Source: an uncultured Kingella sp.
GTDB taxonomy: Bacteria; Pseudomonadota; Gammaproteobacteria; Burkholderiales; Neisseriaceae
Length of the DNA stretch: 11,641 bases
Direction of reading: 5' to 3'
Assembly: GCA_916720425.1 (NCBI GenBank)
Contig: CAKARD010000037.1
Location: 1-11,641, forward strand
A model generated the notes under the pieces. That model made no database searches, was not told the origin of the DNA, and worked only from the letters and a program-made list of their open reading frames with translations. Positions 5,544 through 11,641 of the stretch are shown here, in pieces. The first letter of the stretch is position 1, and each line of letters starts with the position of its first letter. A program made the position numbers and the translations under genes.

Positions 5544-6269
5544 TTAGTTGCTGGGAAGTTCAGATTGGTTCTTAGGACTGTCTGTATTATTTATAAGATG
5601 CCATAGCATTTGTGCACGTATCCAATCATCAGGTGTATCAATGTCTTGTACACGATAAGAAGGTAATTCTATGCCAATGCTGTGGCTATTAAAAATAGGC
5701 TTTTGCTCTAACCATGCAGCAGTGGTACCCCAATAAAATTGTCCTGCATCGTGCCATGCGGGGGTTAAATCTTGTGAACGTGTGGCAAAATATTCAGGTG
5801 AAAACATGGTTATGCTGCCATCTTTGCTACGGCGTAAGGCGCGTTGAATAGGAAAGTCAAAGCGTGTGATACTAAACGCAAAATCGGCTTGCTGTTGTTG
5901 CAGTTGTTGCAAACCTGTTTGAATGTCGGTAACCTGCACAAAAGGTGCTGTGGCGTATAAACAGCAAACATATTTCCCACTCCAGTTTTGTGTTATTAGA
6001 GTATTGACGGCGTGTGCCATGACTGCGCCTGTGGTCGCAAAATCATTAGCCAAATGAGTGGGGCGTATAAAAGGGACTTCTGCACCATATTTTTGGGCAA
6101 TTTGTGCAATGTCTTTACCATCAGTAGAAACAATGATACGTTCAAAACAGCCTGATTGTTGAGCCGCTTCTATGCTATAAGCTATGATGGGTTTATCATT
6201 GAATGGTTTGATATTTTTATGTGCAATACGTTTGCTGCCTGCACGTGCAGGAATAATGCATACATTCAT
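5544..6269 (-). CDS. pseF: CMP-pseudaminic acid synthetase (pseudaminate cytidylyltransferase)
   Basis: PseF couples CTP to pseudaminic acid, giving the CMP-sugar donor used by glycosyltransferases. The 241-residue protein has the NeuA-type nucleotide-binding start IPARAGSKRI (6-15) with KNI shortly after, then IIAYSI (28-33), YATAPF (105-110), FPIQRAL (139-145), HDAGQFYW (173-180) and DIDTPDDW (209-216). The FPIQRAL and HDAGQFYW motifs favour PseF over NeuA or the legionaminic-acid enzyme. Its ATG overlaps the pseC stop by one base (TAATG at 6271-6267), and a GGAGAGG Shine-Dalgarno lies inside the end of pseC, so translation is coupled. It is the last gene of the pse run. The tail after about residue 225 is variable and polar. 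It acts in the cytoplasm. Confidence 0.9.
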   Translation of the reverse strand: MNVCIIPARAGSKRIAHKNIKPFNDKPIIAYSIEAAQQSGCFERIIVSTDGKDIAQIAQKYGAEVPFIRPTHLANDFATTGAVMAHAVNTLITQNWSGKYVCCLYATAPFVQVTDIQTGLQQLQQQQADFAFSITRFDFPIQRALRRSKDGSITMFSPEYFATRSQDLTPAWHDAGQFYWGTTAAWLEQKPIFNSHSIGIELPSYRVQDIDTPDDWIRAQMLWHLINNTDSPKNQSELPSN

Positions 6270-7414
6270 TATTGCCTCTCCAAAGCTTTCTGCAAATGTG
6301 CTACAACTTCATCTTGCTGTTCTTCTTGTAAATCAAAATATAAAGGTAAACTAATGGCGTGTGCATAATAATGTTCAGCATGAGGAAAGGTGCCTAAATT
6401 AAAATGTTGACGATAATAGGGTTGGCTAGGGACAGGAATATAATGTACATTCACGCCAATATGCTGTTGTCGCAAATAATCAAAAACACGTTGACGATGT
6501 GATACTTGAATAGGGTACAAGTGCAAGGCAGAATAATAGTTAGGATTACGATAGGGTAACTGTAAGGGCAAATGGTTAAGGAGTTTGTCATAACGGTGTG
6601 CGAGTTGATGACGGCGTGTTACAAATTCGTCTAAACGGTGCATTTGACTGGTGCCTAAGGCTGCTTGCAATTCGGTCATGCGATAGTTAAACCCTAGCGC
6701 AATTTGTTGATAATACCAAGTGCCATCGGGCGCATGGGTCATGTGTTGTGGATTACGCGTAATGCCATGACTGCGTAGTAGCATTATTTTTTCGGCTAAA
6801 TCAGCACGGTTGGTTAAACATGCGCCACCCTCAGCGGTCGTAATGATTTTAACGGGATGAAAGCTAAACACGGTGATATCGCTATATTGCCCATTGCCTA
6901 CTTTGCCATGATGATAACGTGCGCCTATTGCATGTGAGGCATCTTCAATAATGGCAAAACCATATTCATTAGCAAGAGTGCGAAGAGTAATCATATCACA
7001 AGGTTCGCCACATAAATGTACGGGAATCACAACTTTAGGTAAACGTTTGCCTTGTTGTTTGGTTTGTATGAGTTTGTCGGACAATGCCTTCATACTCATA
7101 TTTAGCGTGATGGGATCGATATCAACAAAATCTATTTCTGCGCCACAATATAATGCACAATTGGCCGAAGCAACAAAAGTAATTGGGCTGGTCCAGACCA
7201 CATCGCCTTTACCTACGCCTAGAGCGAGACAGGCTAAATGTAAAGCTGCCGTGGCATTGCATACGGCAACAGCATATTGTGCGCCACAATATTCACGTAA
7301 GGTGCGTTCAAAGGTGGGAACTTGCTCGCCTTGTGTTAGAAAATCTGATTGCAAAACATGTATGACTGCGTTGATATCATCTTGGTTAATGGTTTGTTTG
7401 CCATAAGGAATCAT
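6269..7414 (-). CDS. pseC: UDP-4-amino-4,6-dideoxy-N-acetyl-beta-L-altrosamine transaminase
   Basis: PseC is a PLP enzyme of the DegT/DnrJ/EryC1/StrS sugar aminotransferase family. It aminates C4 of the keto sugar made by PseB, with glutamate as the usual donor. The 381-residue protein has the N-terminal YGKQTI...DFLTQGEQVP substrate region, NATAALHLA (53-61) for phosphate binding, EDASHAIGA (157-165) contacting the cofactor, and SFHPVKIITTAEGG (184-197), where Lys189 should form the Schiff base. It starts 9 bases after the pseB stop, with an AAGGA Shine-Dalgarno overlapping that stop codon, and is joined to pseF by a one-base overlap. All this indicates a tight operon. Related aminotransferases act on other dideoxy sugars, but the PseB and PseF neighbours make PseC the best reading. 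Confidence 0.92.
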   Translation of the reverse strand: MIPYGKQTINQDDINAVIHVLQSDFLTQGEQVPTFERTLREYCGAQYAVAVCNATAALHLACLALGVGKGDVVWTSPITFVASANCALYCGAEIDFVDIDPITLNMSMKALSDKLIQTKQQGKRLPKVVIPVHLCGEPCDMITLRTLANEYGFAIIEDASHAIGARYHHGKVGNGQYSDITVFSFHPVKIITTAEGGACLTNRADLAEKIMLLRSHGITRNPQHMTHAPDGTWYYQQIALGFNYRMTELQAALGTSQMHRLDEFVTRRHQLAHRYDKLLNHLPLQLPYRNPNYYSALHLYPIQVSHRQRVFDYLRQQHIGVNVHYIPVPSQPYYRQHFNLGTFPHAEHYYAHAISLPLYFDLQEEQQDEVVAHLQKALERQ

Positions 7415-7423
7415 GGTGCATCC

Positions 7424-8422
7424 TTAAATATTACCGATTTTGTATTGATTGGCTTTTATCCATGTTTGTAATTGCGCGATGCTCATCCATTCTGGATTGT
7501 TATCGCTGGCATAGACAAATCCTTCAGGAACTTTTTTGCCTTCTTTAATTCGCTCTGGTGTGCTATCCCAGCCGTTAATGGCTGGTAAAATTTTAAAGTG
7601 TTCGGCATATTCGTATGTGTGAAATGAATCTTCAGCACTAATCATTTGTTCATGCAATTTTTCACCTGGACGAATGCCAACAATTTCATGACGACATTCG
7701 GGCGCAATCGCGTAAGCCAGATCAATCATTTTCATAGATGGGATTTTTTTAACGTAAATTTCACCTCCTATCATATCGGTAAAGGTGTGCCAAACCAATT
7801 GAACACCTTGTTCTAGTGAAATCATAAAGCGCGTCATACGTTCATCGGTAATGGGCAATATGCCTGTGTCTTTAATACTTAAAAAGAAGGGGATCACCGA
7901 TCCACGTGAACCCATCACATTACCATAACGCACGACTGCAAAGCGTGAGCCATGTTCACCTGAATAAGCATTACCCGCTACAAATAATTTATCTGAAGCC
8001 AATTTGCTCGCGCCGTATAAATTAATGGGACTACTGGCTTTGTCGGTAGAGAGAGCAACCACTTTTTTTACGCCTTTATCAATGCAAGCATCAATTAGAT
8101 TCATGGCACCGTTAACATTGGTTTTGATGCATTCAAATGGATTATATTCAGCTGTTGGGACAATTTTGGTGGCAGCAGCGTGAACCACATAATCCACTCC
8201 ATCTAAAGCACGATATAAACGATCTTTATCTCGCACATCTCCAATAAAAAAACGCACTCGTTTATCATCTTGAAACAATTTTGCCATTTGCCATTGTTTC
8301 ATTTCGTCACGTGAAAAAATAATGATTTTTTTAGGGTTATAACGTTCTAGTGTCATGGGCACAAAGGTATGTCCAAATGAACCTGTGCCACCTGTAACTA
8401 AAATAGTAGAGTTTTGTAACAT
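7424..8422 (-). CDS. pseB: UDP-N-acetylglucosamine 4,6-dehydratase (inverting)
   Basis: PseB makes the first step of pseudaminic-acid synthesis: it removes C6 water from UDP-GlcNAc and inverts C5. The 332-residue protein is a soluble short-chain dehydrogenase with the NAD(P)-binding GGTGSFG (11-17). The catalytic TDK (Thr126, Asp127, Lys128) and Tyr136-x3-Lys140 pair lie in STDKASSPINLYGASK. Length, the absence of membrane segments, and TDK rather than SDK point to the inverting PseB/FlaA1 type, not the membrane-bound PglF/CapD type. It heads the pseB-pseC-pseF run, 78 bases after glnS on the same strand. Only a weak Shine-Dalgarno (AAAGAA) precedes the ATG, and the gap is very AT-rich, so a promoter there is possible but not clearly resolved. 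Confidence 0.95.
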   Translation of the reverse strand: MLQNSTILVTGGTGSFGHTFVPMTLERYNPKKIIIFSRDEMKQWQMAKLFQDDKRVRFFIGDVRDKDRLYRALDGVDYVVHAAATKIVPTAEYNPFECIKTNVNGAMNLIDACIDKGVKKVVALSTDKASSPINLYGASKLASDKLFVAGNAYSGEHGSRFAVVRYGNVMGSRGSVIPFFLSIKDTGILPITDERMTRFMISLEQGVQLVWHTFTDMIGGEIYVKKIPSMKMIDLAYAIAPECRHEIVGIRPGEKLHEQMISAEDSFHTYEYAEHFKILPAINGWDSTPERIKEGKKVPEGFVYASDNNPEWMSIAQLQTWIKANQYKIGNI

Positions 8423-8457
8423 AAAAAATTCTTTAAAATAAATTAAATATTATTTAG

Positions 8458-8490
8458 TAAACGCATGTTGTACTATGCATCATGCGTTTA
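8458..8490. terminator. Inverted repeat between glnS and pseB, possible glnS terminator
   Basis: TAAACGCATG (8458-8467) and its exact reverse complement (8481-8490) surround a 13-base loop, beginning 11 bases after the glnS stop on the minus strand. AT-rich but not pure-T sequence (CTAAATAATATTT) follows. It is placed like a terminator for glnS; it could also be a protein-binding site controlling the pse genes. Confidence 0.4.
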
Positions 8491-8500
8491 TCAGCAAAAA

Positions 8501-10180
8501 TTACTTTTTCCAAGTATCACGCAAACCCACTGTGCGGTTGAATATGGGATCATCGGTTGTGTGATCAAAACGATCGGTTACAAAATAGCCCAAACGTTCA
8601 AACTGCCAATGACTTTCAGGGGCTAGAGTACCCGCTATGGGTTCTGCATAAGCCGTAATGGTTTGCATAGAGTAAGGATTGAGAAATTGTGTAAATGGCA
8701 AATATTCTCCATCTTCTCCGCGTACCGCATCAGGACGCTCTACAGTAAACAGGCGATCATATAGGCGTACCGTAATGGTTTGTGCATGCTCAGCAGAAAC
8801 CCAGTGAATCACACCTTTCACTTTGCGATCCTCTGGATTTTTACCCAAAGTATCGTGATCTATACTGCATTTTAACTCTGTAACGTTTCCAGTTGAGTCT
8901 TTAATGACCTCATCGCAACGAATCACATAACTATGACGCAAGCGTACTTCACCATTTAGGGTGAGGCGTTTCCAACCTTTAGGTGGGGTTTCTGAAAAAT
9001 CATCACGTTCTATGTATAATGTTGGGCTAATTAAAACCTCACGTTCACCAAATTGTGGTTGGTTGGGGTGAAAGGCTGCATGACGGCTTTGTGTTTTACC
9101 TGCTTCAAAATTCGTTAAGGTTACTTTGATGGGATCTAATACTGCCATTAAACGTGGTGCAGAATGTTCTAATTCTTCGCGAATGGCTCCTTCTAGTACA
9201 TCCATATCAACGATGTTTTCAGATTTGGAAATGCCTACGCGTTTGACAAATAGGCGTAAACCTTCAGGTGTGTAACCACGGCGACGCATACCTGAAATTG
9301 TGGGCATACGCGGATCATTCCAGCCTGAAACATGCCCCTCACTCACCAGTTGATTGAGTTTACGCTTAGATGTAATGGAATATAATAATTCCAAGCGTGA
9401 GAATTCATATTGATGAGGCGTGGCAGTTACGGGAGTGTTTTGTATTACCCAGTCATATAAAGGGCGATGTGCTTCAAATTCTAAAGTACATAACGAATGG
9501 GTGATGTTTTCTAGCGCATCTGAAACCGCATGCGTGTAATCATACATCGGATAAATACACCATTTATCGCCCGTTTTGTGGTGGTGCGCTCGGCGGATGC
9601 GATAAATAACAGGATCGCGCATATTAATATTGCCCGAAGCCATGTCAATTTTTAGACGTAGAGTCTTGCTACCATCGGCAAAAGCACCTTCACGCATTTT
9701 ATAGAATAAATCCAAGTTTTCTTCTATGCTGCGATCGCGATAAGGACTATTTTTGCCTACTTCGGTGAGTGTGCCACGGTATTGGCGAATTTCATCTGCA
9801 GTTAAATCATCTACATATGCTTTGCCTTGTTTGATGAGGTCTACGGCAAAATCAAATAATTGATCAAAATAATCTGAAGCATAGCGTGGTGCTCCGTTCC
9901 ATTGAAAACCTAACCATTGGACGTCTTCTTTAATACTGTCTACATATTCTTGGTTTTCTTTTTCAGGGTTAGTATCATCAAAACGAAGATTGCATAAACC
10001 ATCATAAACATAAGCTAAACCAAAATTTAAACAAATAGATTTAGCGTGTCCAATATGTAAATAACCGTTGGGTTCAGGTGGGAAGCGAGTGTGAATAGCG
10101 GGGTATTTTTTGTTTTTTAAATCTTCTTCAATAATGGTACGGATAAAATGGTTGTCCGCAAATTGTTCCTTATTCAGCAT
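8501..10180 (-). CDS. glnS: Glutaminyl-tRNA synthetase
   Basis: GlnRS charges tRNA-Gln with glutamine in the cytoplasm. The 559-residue protein is a class I synthetase with PPEPNGYLHIGHAKS (HIGH at 42-45) and the KMSKS-equivalent ISKSEN (317-322), followed by the two-barrel anticodon-binding region that ends NRTVGLRDTWKK. The reading frame is open a further 45 codons upstream, to 10315. I chose the ATG at 10180 because MLNKEQFADNHFIRTIIEEDL is the standard N-terminus of this family. The extension would also overlap the divergent lipoprotein gene and its promoter region. The Shine-Dalgarno is weak (GAAAG). A glnS gene suggests that Gln-tRNA does not depend solely on the GatCAB amidation route. 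pseB follows on the same strand. Confidence 0.97.
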   Translation of the reverse strand: MLNKEQFADNHFIRTIIEEDLKNKKYPAIHTRFPPEPNGYLHIGHAKSICLNFGLAYVYDGLCNLRFDDTNPEKENQEYVDSIKEDVQWLGFQWNGAPRYASDYFDQLFDFAVDLIKQGKAYVDDLTADEIRQYRGTLTEVGKNSPYRDRSIEENLDLFYKMREGAFADGSKTLRLKIDMASGNINMRDPVIYRIRRAHHHKTGDKWCIYPMYDYTHAVSDALENITHSLCTLEFEAHRPLYDWVIQNTPVTATPHQYEFSRLELLYSITSKRKLNQLVSEGHVSGWNDPRMPTISGMRRRGYTPEGLRLFVKRVGISKSENIVDMDVLEGAIREELEHSAPRLMAVLDPIKVTLTNFEAGKTQSRHAAFHPNQPQFGEREVLISPTLYIERDDFSETPPKGWKRLTLNGEVRLRHSYVIRCDEVIKDSTGNVTELKCSIDHDTLGKNPEDRKVKGVIHWVSAEHAQTITVRLYDRLFTVERPDAVRGEDGEYLPFTQFLNPYSMQTITAYAEPIAGTLAPESHWQFERLGYFVTDRFDHTTDDPIFNRTVGLRDTWKK

Positions 10181-10183
10181 AAA

Positions 10184-10213
10184 TTGGCTTTCGTAAAAAA
10201 TGTCAAATATAGT
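10184..10213 (+). promoter_or_regulatory. Possible promoter of the phosphatase-like lipoprotein gene
   Basis: A -35-like TTGGCT (10184-10189) and a -10-like TATAGT (10208-10213) are spaced by 18 bases, pointing rightwards towards the ATG at 10266. The match is moderate. It lies back to back with the predicted glnS promoter in the same 85-bp divergent gap. Confidence 0.3.
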
Positions 10214-10216
10214 GTG

Positions 10217-10245
10217 ATTGTATCGTGTATCATGCAAGCTGAAAA
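10217..10245 (-). promoter_or_regulatory. Predicted sigma70-type promoter of glnS
   Basis: On the minus strand TTTTCA (10245-10240) and TACAAT (10222-10217) are spaced by exactly 17 bases. This leaves a leader of about 30 bases before the glnS ATG at 10180 and supports that start over the longer reading frame. The same -35 hexamer and spacing are used by the predicted infC promoter. Confidence 0.45.
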
Positions 10246-10265
10246 TAATCACAGAAAGATAAACT

Positions 10266-10838
10266 ATGCGCCATCTTGTTTTGTGTTTGGTTTTAATATG
10301 TACTGCTTGTGCCAATGGGGTCGTTAATCATTCAATTACAACTGCTCAAGTCATTAAAAAAGATGCCAATTTGTATCGTGTTGATGACAAACTGTATCGC
10401 AGTGAGCAATTAATGCCCCAAGACGTAGCAATCATAGAACAATTAGGTATACGTAGTATCATTAATTTACGATATTTTAATCGTGGTGCAAATAAAAAAC
10501 TGTTTTCACATACACCTATTGAATTAATCAATCAACCATTGCTCGCATGGAATATTAGACCAGAAGATATTGCTCGTGTTCTGTGGCAAATAAAACAACA
10601 ACAGCAACATGGTGCAGTATTAGTACACTGCTATCATGGTGCCGATAGAACTGGGATTGTTGTGGCGATGTATCGAATTATTTATCATGATTGGCAAATA
10701 GAACAAGCTAAAGCCGAGATGCAAAAGGGGGACTTTGGTTATCATGGCGTTTGGAAAAATTTAGATAAGTTGTTTACGGCAGAGAATGTTGCTCTTGTTA
10801 AAGCGCATCTAGATCAAATTCAAGCCCTACAAAAATAA
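10266..10838 (+). CDS. Putative tyrosine/dual-specificity phosphatase-like lipoprotein
   Basis: The 190-residue protein carries the cysteine-phosphatase loop HCYHGADRTG (121-130), with Cys122 as nucleophile and Arg128 as phosphate-binding residue, spaced CX5R as required. An upstream segment (LYRSEQLMPQDVAIIEQLGI...IINLRY) is typical of the bacterial eukaryote-like PTP/DSP family, of which the Neisseria meningitidis protein NMA1982 is a solved example. The N-terminus MRHLVLCLVLICTAC looks like a lipoprotein signal: two charged residues, a hydrophobic core and CTAC, with Cys15 as the probable lipidation site. Position -3 is Cys rather than the usual Leu, so the lipobox is imperfect. If exported it would act in the periplasm, attached to a membrane. 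The substrate is unknown (phosphoprotein, phosphoinositide or other phosphoester). It is divergent from glnS. Confidence 0.8.
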   Translation: MRHLVLCLVLICTACANGVVNHSITTAQVIKKDANLYRVDDKLYRSEQLMPQDVAIIEQLGIRSIINLRYFNRGANKKLFSHTPIELINQPLLAWNIRPEDIARVLWQIKQQQQHGAVLVHCYHGADRTGIVVAMYRIIYHDWQIEQAKAEMQKGDFGYHGVWKNLDKLFTAENVALVKAHLDQIQALQK

Positions 10839-10898
10839 GATTTGTTGTATAAAGGAAACGTGTTTTGCATAAAAAACTTTACATTTTTTATTATAAAG

Positions 10899-10927
10899 GT
10901 AACAGCAGGCATTTGTTCTTGTATAAT
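10899..10927 (+). promoter_or_regulatory. Predicted promoter of pilB/pilF
   Basis: A perfect -10 box TATAAT (10922-10927) is preceded after 17 bases by GTAACA (10899-10904), a fair -35. It lies in the 188-bp gap between the phosphatase-like gene and the pilus ATPase gene, and would give a leader of roughly 90 bases before the ATG at 11027. The rest of the gap is AT-rich with no other clear feature. No sigma54 GG-N10-GC element was found. Confidence 0.45.
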
Positions 10928-11026
10928 TGGCTATTTTCGTAAATACCTTCAGTTATGGTATGCAATAGTTTAAAGAATAAACAAGATTGAATCGATAAAA
11001 CAAAAAATAGTTAGGAAAAAGCATTT

Positions 11027-11641
11027 ATGAGTATTGGTTTATTGCGCGTATTGGTGCAACAAAAGCTTGTACCACAAGATAAATTAGATAAATACCGCAC
11101 GGCAGTACAAGAAAACAAACCCGTGTTGCCCTTGATTTTTGGTGACAAAATCATTACGCCTGAAGCATTGGCTGATTTGTGTTCGGAACTGTTTAATTAT
11201 CCGCAATTAGATTTAACTTATTTCCCACGTGCCAAGATTTTAAATGAAGTGATGAGCGAAGAACAAATGCAAGAATTGCGTTGTTTGCCATTGTATCAGC
11301 GTGGGCGTAAAGTGTTTTTTGCTGTTTCTGATCCAACGCAAATCCAAAATGTACAAAAAGCCATTTTTACTTCGGGCTTGCAAGTAGATTTGGTGATGGT
11401 GCGTGATGATCAGTTAAATTCAGTTTTGGAATGGTTTGGTCAAAGTAATTCGTCGTTGCTCAAAGAAATGGGCATGGAGTTGCAACAAGAAGAATCGAAG
11501 CAAACCATGATTGTGGATGGTGAGGAAGAAGAAGATGGTCCTGTGGCGCGTTTTATTCAAAAAGTGCTTTATGATGCTGTGCAAACAGGCGCATCTGATA
11601 TCCACTTTGAGTTTTATGAATTTATGGCACGTGTGCGTTAT
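11027..11641 (+). CDS. pilB: Type IV pilus assembly ATPase PilB/PilF, N-terminal part
   Basis: The first 205 codons are present and the gene runs off the right edge; the full protein is normally about 560 residues. PilB (PilF in Neisseria) is the cytoplasmic hexameric ATPase that drives pilin polymerisation. The visible part contains the N-terminal MSIGLLRVLV start, a GspE/MshEN-type N-terminal domain (about 45-150, with RKVFFAVSDPTQ at 94-105), an acidic linker (DGEEEEDG, 164-171), and the beginning of the ATPase proper, with GPVARFIQKVLYDAV and the ASDIHFE motif (189-195). Walker A, the Asp and His boxes and the zinc-binding cysteines lie outside the window. An AGGA Shine-Dalgarno lies 10 bases before the ATG. 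Other GspE-family secretion ATPases are less likely, because the N-terminus resembles Neisseria PilF. Confidence 0.92.
   Translation, partial: MSIGLLRVLVQQKLVPQDKLDKYRTAVQENKPVLPLIFGDKIITPEALADLCSELFNYPQLDLTYFPRAKILNEVMSEEQMQELRCLPLYQRGRKVFFAVSDPTQIQNVQKAIFTSGLQVDLVMVRDDQLNSVLEWFGQSNSSLLKEMGMELQQEESKQTMIVDGEEEEDGPVARFIQKVLYDAVQTGASDIHFEFYEFMARVRY

Noticed and set aside
6951..7406. 151-codon plus-strand reading frame opposite pseC
   Set aside because: It is a shadow of the pseC coding strand; the translation shows no motif and pseC is unambiguous.
10181..10315. 45-codon N-terminal extension of glnS
   Set aside because: It is not conserved, lacks a Shine-Dalgarno, covers the predicted glnS promoter and overlaps the divergent lipoprotein gene; the standard start MLNKEQF is at 10180.
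11420..11605. Minus-strand 61-codon reading frame at the right end
   Set aside because: It lies entirely opposite the pilB coding region, which is clear from its conserved motifs.

Overview
The window is an AT-rich bacterial chromosome segment dominated by housekeeping genes. Several proteins (GlnS, LepA, IF3, the N-terminally extended TadA and the PilB/PilF-type pilus ATPase) resemble, from memory, their counterparts in Neisseria and relatives. I therefore infer a low-GC member of the Neisseriaceae or a close betaproteobacterial relative. The genus cannot be fixed from the sequence alone. None of the DNA-uptake-sequence dialects I know from this family was seen by eye.

Layout. Positions 3-140 hold the 3' end of an FMN-dependent L-lactate dehydrogenase (lldD). 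A long perfect inverted repeat follows, then lepA (elongation factor 4) with a recognisable sigma70-type promoter. From about 2.2 to 10.2 kb everything is on the minus strand. Read in transcription order (right to left) it runs: glnS; a pseudaminic-acid module pseB-pseC-pseF; the translation operon infC-rpmI-rplT; tadA; and a bacteriohemerythrin gene followed by a small alpha/beta-hydrolase gene that converges on lepA. Divergent from glnS, on the plus strand, are a small tyrosine-phosphatase-like lipoprotein gene and the first 205 codons of pilB/pilF, which runs off the right edge.

How the genes work together. LepA, IF3, L35, L20, GlnS and TadA (tRNA wobble inosine) all serve translation. The pse genes make early and late intermediates of CMP-pseudaminic acid, a nonulosonic sugar for surface glycans or glycoproteins, but pseH, pseG and pseI are not here. 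The pilus ATPase points to type IV pili, a possible but unproven glycosylation target.

Points worth a second look: infC appears to start at a non-AUG codon (ATC at 5438) behind a strong Shine-Dalgarno. The infC-rpmI gap carries an intrinsic terminator followed by two mutually exclusive hairpins, one of which would bury the rpmI ribosome binding site. A strong terminator lies only about 10-20 bases before tadA. A 20-bp palindrome sits upstream of the hemerythrin gene. No CRISPR array, transposon, tRNA or rRNA gene was seen, and I found no clear evidence of a wholly novel system. No stretch longer than 300 bases lacks a gene.
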